64,000 bases of DNA from Gambelia wislizenii (lineage: Eukaryota > Chordata > Lepidosauria > Squamata > Crotaphytidae): positions 283,382,028-283,446,027 of the forward strand of contig JAUMIR010000002.1 of the NCBI GenBank assembly GCA_030847615.1, given 5' to 3'. Positions 21,670-31,200 of the stretch are shown piece after piece. The notes under the pieces were generated by a model. It saw only the letters and a list, made by a program, of their open reading frames with translations, did no database searches and was not told where the DNA came from. The translations under genes and the position numbers were made by a program. Positions within the stretch are counted from its first letter, which is position 1, and each line of letters opens with the position of its first letter.

Positions 21670-23616
21670 CAGTTGCCCCTCCACATTTGCGAACTCAGCA
21701 TTCGCGGTTTTAATTATTCGCGGTTTTGGGAGGGCCCCCCCGGCCCCCCCAAAAACCACGAAAAGGGGCCTCCGGAGGCCTCTTGAAAGCCCTGTGAAGG
21801 AGCGGGGAGGGCCAGGGAGGCGTTCACGGGGCCTTTGGAGACCCTCCAGAGGCCCCCTGAAGGCCTGGGCCGGGTGGGGGGAGGCCGCGGAGGCTTTCAC
21901 GGAGCCTTCGAAGGCTCCGTGAAGGCCCTGGGGAGGGAGGGGGGAGTCCGCGGAGGCCTTCACGGAGCCCTGAAAGGCTCCGTGAAGGCCCCGGGGAGGG
22001 AGAGTGGAGGATGGGGGGAGGCCTTCACGGAGCCTTGAAAGGCTCTGTGAAGGCCTGGGGAGGGTGGGGGGAGTCCACGGAGGCCTTCACGGAGCCTTGA
22101 AAGGCTCTGTGAAGGCCCCGGGGAGGGAGGGTGGAGGATGGGGGGAGGCTTTCAAGGAGCCTTTCAAGGCTCCGTTAAGGCCTGGGGAGGGAGGGGGGAG
22201 GATGGTGGGAGGCATTCACGGAGCCTTGGAAGGCTCCGTGAAGGCCTGGGGAGGGGGGGGAGGCCACGGAGGCCTTCACGGAGCCTTCAAAGGCTCCGTG
22301 AAGGCCCCGGGGAGGGAGGGTGGAGGGTGGGGGGAGGCCTTCATGGAGCCTTGGAAGGCTCCGTGAAGGCCTGGGGAGGGTGGGGGGAGGCCCCAGGGAG
22401 GGAGGGGGGAGGATGAGGGGAGGCCATCACGGAGCCTTGGAAGGCTCCGTGAAGGCCTGGGGAGGGTGGGGGGAGGCCGCGGAGGCCTTCACGGAGCCTT
22501 GAAAGGCTCCGTGAAGGCCCCGGGGAGGGAGGGGGGGGCCTTCACGCAGCCTTGGAAGGCTCCGTGAAGGCCTGGGAAGAGTGGGGGGAGTCCGCGGGGG
22601 CCTTCACGCAGCCTTTGAAGGCTCCGTGAAGGCCCCGGGGAGGGATGGGGGAGGATGGGAGGAGGCCTTCACGGAGCCTTGGAAGGCTCCGTGAAGACCT
22701 GGGGAGGCTGCTGGGAGGCTGCGGAGGCCTTCATAGAGCCTTGAAAGGCTCCGTGAAGGCCCCGGGGAGGGAGGGGGGAGGGTAGGGGAGGCCTTCACGG
22801 AGCCTTGGAAGGCTCCGTGAAGTCCTGGGGAGCGTGGGGGGAGGCCACGGAGGCCTTCACGGAGCCTTGAAAGGCTCCGTGAAGGCCCTGGGGAGGAAGG
22901 GTGGAGGGTGGGGGGAGGGCTTCACGGAGCCTTGGAAGGCTTCGTGAAGGCCTGGGGAGGGTGGGGGGAGGCCGCGGAGGCCTTCATGCAGCCTTCGAAG
23001 GCTCCGTGAAGGCCCCGGGGAGGGATGGGGGAGGGGGGGCCTTCACGGAGCCTTGGAAGGCTCCGTGAAGGCTTGGGGAGAGTGGGGGGAGTCCGCGGGG
23101 GCCTTCACGGAGCCTTGGAAGGCTCTGTGAAGGCCCTGGGGAGGGATGGGGGAGGATGGGGGAGGATGGGGAGAGGCCTTCACGGAGCCTTGGAAGGCTC
23201 CGTGAAGGCCTGGGGAGGGTGGGGGGAGGCCGCGGAGGCCTTCACGGAGCTTTGAAAGGCTCTGTGAAGGCCCCGGGGAGGGAGGGTGGATAGGGGGGCC
23301 TTCACGGAGCCTTCCAAGGCTCCGTGAAGGCTTGGGGAGAGTGGGGGGAGTCCGCGGGGGCCTTCACGGAGCCTTGGAAGGCTCTGTGAAGGCCCTGGGG
23401 AGGGATGGGGGAGGATGGGGGAGGCCTTCACGGAGCCTTGGAAGGCTCCGTGAAGGCCTGGGGAGGGTGGGGGGAGGCTGCGGAGGCCTTCACGGAGCCT
23501 TGGAAGGCTCCGTGAAGGCCTGGGGAGGGTGGGGGGAGGGCAATCAATATTCGCGGTTTTTTGACATTCGCGGGGGTCCGTGGAACCTAACCCCCACGAA
23601 TGTCAAGGGACAACTG
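21670..23616 (+). mobile_element. Tigger-like MITE carrying a 1.7-kb hairpin minisatellite
   Basis: The left end cagttgcccctccacatttg and right end cgaatgtcaagggacaactg are inverted repeats flanked by TA on both sides (21668-21669, 23617-23618). Subterminal attcgcggtttt motifs occur at both ends. Everything between about 21840 and 23535 is a tandem array. No transposase is present. Confidence 0.9.
21840..23535. repeat. GC-rich tandem array, about 26 units of about 63 bp
   Basis: Each unit has a hairpin with 17-bp arms (ggccttcacggagcctt and its complement) and a 2-nt spacer, followed by a G-rich linker such as tggggagggtggggggagg. Units differ by point changes and by linker length (about 57-90 bp). 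The linker has several G-runs on the plus strand, so it is a G-quadruplex candidate. Multi-frame ORFs on both strands result from the lack of AT-rich stop codons and are not genes. Confidence 0.95.
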
Positions 23617-23755
23617 TATTTATAGCAGAGCCAAGGGTTTGCTGGAGTTCTCAGAACTAATATTAGGATTATGAGTAAAACTATAATTCAGTATGAATTC
23701 ACCTGGGATTAAGTTCCATTTAGTTTAGTGGGATTTCTAAAAAGACTACCAAATA

Positions 23756-25234
23756 CAGTTGTCCCTTCACATTCGCGGGGGTTACCTTCCACGGACCCCC
23801 GTGAATGTGAAAATTACCGCGAATACTGTTTGCCCCCCCTTCCCTGCCATAGCGACCATGGGGCCTCCGGAGGCCCCATAGTTGCTTTCCCCCGCCTCCC
23901 CAGGGCCTTCGCAGGGCCTTCCCGGCCCTCCCCAATCCACCCCGGGGCCTTCGTGGGGCCTCCGGAGGCCCCGCGGAGGCCTTCCCAGCCCTCCCCACTC
24001 CCCCACAGGGCCTTCGCGGGGCCTCCGGAGGCCCCGCGGAGGCCTTCCGGCCCTATCCAATCCACCCCCGGGGCCTTCGCGGGGCCTCCGGAGGGTCTCT
24101 GGAGGCCCTGCGGAGGCCTTCCCAGCCCTCCCCACTCCCCCCCAGGGCCTTCGCGGGGCCTCCGGAGGCCCTCCGGAGGCCCCGCGGAGGCCTTCCCTGC
24201 CCTCCCCACTCCCCCCCAGGGCCTTCGCGGGGCCTCCGGAGGCCCTCCGGAGGCCCCGCGGAGGCCTTCCCTGCCCTCCCCACTCCCCCCCAGGGCCTTA
24301 GCGGGGCCTCCGAAGACCCTCCGGAGGCCTCGCGGAGGCCTTCCCTGCCCTCCCCACTCCCCCCCAGGGCCCTAGCGGGGCCTCCGGAGACCCTCCGGAG
24401 GCCCCGCGGAAGCCTTGCCAGCCCTCCCCACTCCCCCCCAGGGCCTTCGCGGGGCCTCCGGAGGCCCTCCGGAGGCCCCGCGGAGGCCTTCCCTGCCCTC
24501 CCCACTCCCCCCCCAGGGCCTTAGCGGGGCCTCCGGAGACCCTCTGGAGGCCTCGCGGAGGCCTTCCCTGCCCTCCCCACTCCCCCCCAGGGCCTTAGCG
24601 GGGCCTCCGGAGGGTCTCCGGAGGCCCCACAGAGGCCTTCGCGGCCCTCCCCACTCCCCCACAGGGCCTTCGTGGGGCCTCCGGAGGGTCTCCGGAGGCC
24701 CCGCAGAGGCCTTCGCGGCCCTCCCCAATCCACCCACAGGGCCTTCGTGGGGCCTCCGGAGATCCTCCGGAGACCCTCCGGAGGCCCCGCAGAGGCCTTC
24801 CCTGCCCTCCCCACTCCCCCCACAGGGCCTTCGCGGGGCCTCCGGAGGGTCTCCGGAGGCCCCGCAGAGGCCTTCCCAGCCCTCCCCACTCCCCCACAGG
24901 GCCTTCGCGGGGCCTTCGGAGGGTCTCCGGAGGCCGCGTGGAGGCCTTCCCTGCCCTCCCCAATCCACCCCCAGGGCCTTCGCGGGGCCTCCGGAGGGTC
25001 TTCGGAGGCCCCGCGGAGGCCTTCCCTGCCCTCCCCACTCCCCCCCAGGGCCTTCGCGGGGCCTCCGGAGGGTCTCTGGAGGCCCCGCGGAGGCCTTCCC
25101 AGCCCTTCCAGGGCTTTCACGGGGCCTCCGGAGGCCCCATGTCGCGGTTTTGGGGGGGGCCTGGGGGGTCCCTCCCAAAACCGCGAATACTCGAAACCCC
25201 GAATGTCGAGTTCGCGAATGTGGAGGGACAACTG
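23756..25234 (-). mobile_element. Tigger-like MITE with a 1.3-kb tandem array, opposite orientation to the previous one
   Basis: The left end cagttgtcccttcacattcg and right end cgaatgtggagggacaactg are flanked by TA (23754-23755, 25235-25236). Its left subterminal part matches the reverse complement of the right end of the 21670-23616 copy, so the two neighbours, 139 bp apart, face opposite ways. Confidence 0.9.
23866..25135. repeat. GC-rich tandem array, about 17 units of about 73 bp
   Basis: Units are built from ccagggccttcgcgggg, the 18-bp perfect palindrome ggggcctccggaggcccc, gcggaggccttccctgcc and a C-rich linker (ctccccactccccc). G-runs are on the minus strand, opposite to the array at 21840. 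CpG and TCCGGA are very frequent. Long ORFs on both strands are artefacts of composition. Confidence 0.95.
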
Positions 25235-25236
25235 TA

Positions 25237-26928
25237 GTTAAAAGCAGCAGTTAAGACCTCTTTGCCAATTTCTGGGTTGTTTCCCTGCTAGTTTTCTGCT
25301 TTGATCAGAACTCACCAGGTAACGTTGCTCACCAGTCAAGATGTCCCCACCAGCATCCCCCAGACCTGCTCGAGGCTGGATTCTTGGCACGGCATGTAAG
25401 GGACTCTTTCCGCACTCCTAGCCGCGTTCAGAGCATACCGAGGAAATATGAGCACTGCTTGCTTTGGGGCTGCCATAGCCCCCACAAGAGGAGGGGGGTT
25501 GCCAGGGCTCTAGCCTGGGGGCCTGGTATTAGGAGGGGGGGCCGATGTGATATTATTGTAAGTTTTTATTATGTAAATCCAGCTTTTAAAAATGAATATA
25601 AATATTATTTTGCTGTCATCATTTAAACTGAATTATTCTGATTTTTATCCTAAATCCTGTAGATCATCTCGCTGCCCTTAACCTTAGCAGTAGGTAGGGG
25701 GCCCACCAAAGATCCTGGCCTGGGAACCCTTTTCAGGATGTGGGAGCCACAGGGGCCACCAGTGGGAAGGATGGGCTTCTGGTTCAGTTCAACAACAAAT
25801 GCCGTAAATACCTCCCCATATCACATTTTTGCTGCCTCCTCAGAAGTGTATGGCTACACAAGGTGCCCTTCCTGGAACCTTCCCTGCCTCAAGAGGCAAA
25901 AAGCAGCACCAAAATTGAAGAACAGTGATCAGCTCAAAGAGAGCAACTGAGGAACATAGCAAGGCGACTGGGAATTTATATGTGCTCACCAGACCAGAGG
26001 GAAGCCTTCGGCAAAAGAGGAGGATTCCCCCCCTGGCCAATCAGCTTCAGCCACATGCTAGCAGCTGATTGGCTACCAGGTGGGCACACCCAGCCAATCA
26101 GTTCAAACCCAGGCTTCAAGTTGATTGGCTGATGCTCTTGTTTTCTCCCAACAAGCCGCAAAACCTGCTGGGAAGGAGATGCTCGTCATGGCGATGGCCA
26201 TGCTACTGACATGGGGAGGGGGGCTCCCTGAACAACAAATAGCCCCCAGGTAATTCCAGCAGCCTTATTTTCACAATGTGACAAATTTTCACATGGCCAA
26301 AATGAAAGCTGGCAGTTGTTTAGATGATGAAAAAATCCTCAAGGAATTCAGGCAGAATACCTTTTGTTAAGATGAGCTCCTGCTGGGATTTGCCATATTG
26401 GAAAGGAGGGGGACTGAAAACTCTTAAATAGTTTGCTGTTTATCACGATCTTTTAAAAAAAATATATGCAAAAATGTGCATAACAGCCCATCTGAACAAC
26501 CAATTTGAATTGGGGCACATGCAGGAAGTCAAAACTTGATTGGTCAGACATGCGCAGGGGTGGCCTTGCTGGTGACGAGGCAGCCAGAGCCACCATTGTT
26601 GTTTTGTGCAGACACAATTGACCGCTATTTTCAAATGGCAGAGCAAAAAAAAAAAAAGGTTTTAAAGCTGAAGATCACTCTTCCGCACTTCTCATTTAAC
26701 AAGTCAAAAAAAGGGGAGGGGAATGGAGGGAGTCTTTCAGGAGATAATGAGGCAGGTAATTAACTCGTGGCCACCATCTTTTCTTGCGGGCATGCTCGTG
26801 TGAACTGTAAACGCAGATAGCTTTCCATGCCAGTGATCTTGCAAATGGATCATGGGGACAAATGAACACTGCTGTGATAGTGAGGTAATGTGCTATTTTC
26901 TGCAATTAATTCTCCTGTCTGACTGAGG
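25237..26928. other. no gene seen; includes a CCAAT cluster
   Basis: No exon with conserved protein content was found. A13 at 26645-26657 and several short GC-rich pieces hint at decayed repeats. Confidence 0.45.
26036..26134. promoter_or_regulatory. cluster of four CCAAT boxes in alternating orientation
   Basis: ggccaatcag, agctgattggct, agccaatcag and gttgattggct occur within 100 bp. The pairs form short inverted repeats. NF-Y binds CCAAT sites of this kind, but no transcript start is visible nearby, so function is only a possibility. Confidence 0.4.
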
Positions 26929-27324
26929 GTGCATCCATACGACACAAACAATCCAGTTTGAAACGGGATTATTTGCCACGGCTCCTTCCTATGGAACCCT
27001 GGGATTTGTAGTTTGGTGAGGCACCAACACTCTTTGGCCAAGAAGGTTAAAGACCTTCTAAAGCTATAAATCCCAGGATTCAATAGCAAGAAGCCAGGGC
27101 ACATAATCCAGTTTCAGACTGGATTGTTTGTGTAGTGTGAATTTACTGTGACAGTGCTATATGCCACTTTACCTGCCATGGCACTGTGAAGCCCAAGAGC
27201 TCTGTGCCTGGGAATGCTACATGCCCCACACATAAACTGCAAATCCCAGGAGTCCATGCTATGTTGCCATGGCAGTTAAAGTGGAATGATAGCACTATAA
27301 CAGTGCAGTGTGGTAATGAATTTA
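26929..27324. mobile_element. two adjacent foldback MITEs
   Basis: 26929-27146 runs from gggtgcatccatacgacaca to tgtgtagtgtgaattta, with near-symmetrical aatccagtttgaaac and tttcagactggatt arms and cctgggatttgtagttt in the middle. 27140-27324 is a second, related foldback with gaattta termini and a centre of aactgcaaatcccagg. Neither encodes protein. Confidence 0.65.
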
Positions 27325-27776
27325 GGCCAAATCCACACTACAGTTGTCCCTTCACATTCACTGGGGTTTGGTTTCAAGACCCCCGTGAATATCCAAATCC
27401 ATAAATGCTCAAGTCCCATTATATGCAATGGCATAGCAAAATGGTGTCCCATATATAAGATGGCAACATGAAGGTTTGCTTTTTGGATTATTATTTTTTT
27501 AAGAATATTTTCAAGCCATGAATACATAACTCCGTGAATGCCAAATCCGTGAATGTGGAGGGACAACTGTACACAAAGAACCCAGGTTGAAAGTGGATTA
27601 TTTGCCATGGCTCCTTCCTATGGAATCCTTGGAGTTGTAGCTTTATAAAGCCTTCAGCCCTCTCTGCCAAAGAAGGCTGTGTCTCACCAAACTACAAATC
27701 CCACGACTCCATAGGAAGGAGCCATAGCAAATAATCCAGGTTCAGACTGGGTTATTGGTGTCCTGTGGATTTGGCC
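27325..27776. mobile_element. foldback MITE (ggccaaatcc ends) with a nested MITE
   Basis: The element begins ggccaaatccaca and ends tgtggatttggcc. Its arms share tggattatttgccatggctc and the complementary tagcaaataatccagg. A Tigger-like MITE (27341-27569) sits 16 bp from the left end, so it is younger. Confidence 0.75.
27341..27569. mobile_element. Tigger-like MITE, 229 bp, nested
   Basis: Ends cagttgtcccttcacattca and tgaatgtggagggacaactg are flanked by TA. The interior has the family phrases ctcaagtcccattatatgca and aagaatattttcaagcc. Confidence 0.9.
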
Positions 27777-28096
27777 TGAGCCCCTGGAGAGGGATCCCGT
27801 ACTTTTTTCTCATGGTTATGCAGAATTAGGCGTCTCAGCCGGTTTTGCTCTTGTTACCTGGCAGTGTGACAAGCACCAGATGCTGAAGTTCCCCCTTATT
27901 AAAAGCAGTTTTCTTTCGGGCAGCCACTGAGCGATGGGAGTAGCCACTGGGGGTCAGCCACGAGCTGCAAACGGAACGGAAAGCGTGGAGAGCCCGGTTT
28001 AGGGGAGCAAAGTCCCTGGTTGTGGTGGTGATGATGGATGGTTTTATAAGCCACCTTTGGTCCTGGGCTTCCCCATTTCCTGGAGAAAGCTTCCCC

Positions 28097-28252
28097 ATGG
28101 CCTTTCTAGCCCAAGCGCCCAAGCCACTCCTGGTTGGCCTGGCCACCTCAGGCAGGACTCTGGCCACCGCAGGTCAAGCGGGGGCGAGCAGCAAGAAGCG
28201 GGTGGACTTCTTCTACGATGTGTTGTCCCCCTACTCCTGGCTGGGTTTTGAG
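28097..28252 (+). CDS. GSTK1: GSTK1 exon 1 (coding part)
   Basis: Codes residues 1-52, ending SPYSWLGFE, then the donor gtaggaag. Ends in phase 0. The region is GC-rich compared with the flanks, as expected near a promoter. The 5' UTR start is not known. Confidence 0.9.
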
Positions 28253-31200
28253 GTAGGAAGGATGGGGGGATGGAAAAGGGGATACGCCAGAAGGATGGAG
28301 TCGCCAGCCTCACCCCCTGCCTGCCTGCCTGCCTTCTCCCCCTGTGGGAGAAGCACAGAGAGCCCCAGGCAGCCCCCAAGAGGGACTTCTATAATTATAC
28401 AATTATATACTTGTCATATTGTCAATTATATAATAATAACAATAATAGTATACAATGTATGTATAATTGTAATGTGTAACTTCTAGTTTTAGTATAAAGG
28501 TGTAAATATAATGTACATTGGAAAAGAAAAAAGAGTGATTATAGTGTGTTTTGATTAAGATGGAAAATGTATTAGTGTTAGGATAGCTAGATTTATTTTT
28601 GTATTAGTAAGAAAAGAGGAAAACAATTTTTTATTTTTTTTGCATTATTGTTAAGGCCTTTTGTGGTTGGGTGTATTTTTCAGTAGAATGGTCTTATTTC
28701 AATTTAAAAAAATCCTAATCCTCCCCCCACCCTAAAAAAAAAAAAATCCCAAGAAGGACTGGCTCTTACAGTTCAACCTCTTTGACTCAGAAGTTAAGTC
28801 CCAGTAAGTTCAGTTTGTATTATTAGGACGGCAGCTTTAGAACTTCCTATTCAAGAAATGCCATATTCAAGATTAAAGTACAAGTATTCCAAAGTATGTC
28901 CCTATATGGATTTCTAGGCCGGGAAATGGAACCTAAGTAGGTTGTCACAAGCTTCTCGTTTTAGCATAAGTGTGCATTCTTTTACAATATGACTGTTTCA
29001 CACAGGCCAAATCCACACTACTGGATTTGAAACTGGATTATTTGCCAGGGCTCCTTTCTGTGGAATCCTGGGATTTTTAGTTCGGTCAAGACCGGTTTCA
29101 GGAATTTGGGGGGGCCTTGCAAGACTTTATTTTGGGGGACCCATATGGTTATCGCAGGTCAATGTAACTTAACTTAACCTAACCTAACCTATTCACAGTA
29201 TAGGATATTCAGATTATTACTAATAATGTTTTGCTGGAGGGTTAGGATGGGCCACCCCACAATGACGGGGGCCCCTGTGGCTGCAGGTGCTGCAGGGCCC
29301 TTAAACCGGCTCTGAGTTCAGTGAGGCACTGGCGCTCTTTGGCAGAGAAGGCTAAATAACTTGTAAAACTACAAATTCCAGGATTCCATAGGAAGCAGCC
29401 ATGGCAAATAGTCCAGTGTCAAACTGGATTATTTATGTAGTGTGGATTTGGCCGCAACAATGTAATTTGTAGTACTTGTTAGCATAGTTTAGTAAATGCA
29501 AGGACATTTTGTAGCATGAAATGTTTCAGTGTTTGACTCTGGCCAGCCATACCCTTCTCCAAAATACTCCATGCCCGCCCGCACTCAGTCATTTTCACCT
29601 GGGGAGGAAGAACAGTCTGTCAGCATTGCAAGCCTTCAGAGCATGTTCAGTTATCATTGGGTTGTGGAGAGAGGGGTCCACTGTTTGGCATTTCTCACCT
29701 AAAGAGTTTGTTGTTTTTGTTTTCTGTTGTTTTAACTCCTGCGAACCTTAGGGTTCCCCCAACACCTTTACTTAAGAAATGGACTTCTTCATGTTTATTT
29801 CCACAGTAAAATCCTTTAGTGCTGCTAAGGGACTGTCGTTCTGTAATTATTGGAAGTGGCAGTAGACCAGTACTGTAGTTCCACACAGCATTTAATGTAG
29901 CACTTTATTATCTAGCAGTGCCTCTCTCTGTGGCCAAGGCGCTCTGGTAATTTTTACTTGCATGGGAGTTGTGTTCAACAAAAGTAATTCCCAATATTAA
30001 CTCAAAAAGACCTATTAGAGTTTGTTTCTTTTAATTATTTGTTATTTTCATTTTTTAAAAAACTGGCACTTTGTTGTTGTGTGCCTTCAAGTCATTTCCA
30101 GCTTATGGAAACTCTAAGGCAAACCTATCACAGGGGTTTCTGAGGGCTCAGAGTTGCCCAAGCTCACCTAGTAGGTTTTCATGGCAGAGTGGGGATATGA
30201 ACCCTCTTCTCCAAAATAATAGTCCAACGCTCAAACCACTATACCATGCAGGCTCTATTTAAATAGCACTATTTCACTATACAGTTGTCCCTTCATATTT
30301 GCTGGGGTTTGACTTGGGTGACAGAATTAGGGGCATACTTATCAAATTTGCAGATGACACCAAACTAGGAGGAGTAGCTAATACCCTAGAGGACAGGATC
30401 AAAATTCAAAATGACTTGAATAGCCTAGAAAGCTGGGCCAAAGCTAACAAAACGAAATTCAGTATGGAGAAATGTAAGGTACTGCACATCAGGCGGAAAA
30501 ACAAAATGCACAGATATAGGATGGGATATAGGAGACCTGTCTGAATGAGACTATGTGCGAAAGGGATCTAGGAGTCCTAGTAGACCACAAGTTGAACATG
30601 AGTCAACAGTGTGATGCAGCAGCTAAAAAGGCCAATGCGATTTTGGGCTGCATCAATAGAAGTATAGTGTCTAAATCAATGGAAGTAATAGTGCCACTCT
30701 ATTCTGCCTTAGTCAGACCTCACCTAGAATACTGTGTCCAGTTCTGGGCACCACAATTCAAAAAGGATATTGACAAATTGGAGAGTGTCCAGGGGAGGGC
30801 GATTAAAATGGTGAAAGGTCTAGAAACCATGCCTTACGAGGAAAGACTTAGGGAGCTGGGTATGTTTAGCCTGGAAAAAAGACGCTTAAGGGGTGATTGG
30901 ATAGCCCTGTTTAAGTATTTAAAGGGGTGTCACATTGAGGATGGAGGAAGCTTATTTTCTGCTGCTCCAGAGACTAGAACACAGAACAATGGATGCAAGC
31001 TCCAGGAACAGAGATTCCACCTCAACATTAGGAGGAACTTCCTGACAGTAAGAGCTGTTCGGCAGTCGAACACACTCCCTTGGAGCGTGGTGGATCTCCT
31101 TCCTTGGAGGTCTTTAAACAGAGGCTGGATTGCCTTCTGTCAGGGATGCTTTGATCATGATTTCCTGCATGGCAGGAGGTTGGACTGGATGGCCCTTGTG

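Noticed and set aside
21840..25135. CRISPR-like regular arrays
   Set aside because: The genome is vertebrate, the units vary along their full length, and no repeat/unique-spacer pattern exists. They are minisatellites.
23866..25135. CpG island promoter
   Set aside because: CpG density is explained by the repeated palindrome. No transcript start or gene follows.
21835..25254. Many long ORFs on both strands (Gly/Pro/Ser/Arg-rich, up to 279 codons)
   Set aside because: They come from GC-rich tandem units that lack stop codons in several frames at once. They have no start context, no homology and lie within MITEs.
28022..28096. GSTK1 start at 28022
   Set aside because: The codon there is GTG, not ATG. 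The nearest upstream in-frame ATG is 28031; 28097 gives the better presequence-like start.
29160..29195. Telomere-like ttaacctaacc repeats
   Set aside because: They are a small local repeat within the hAT-like MITE; the copy at 31660-31690 has the same region as ordinary sequence.
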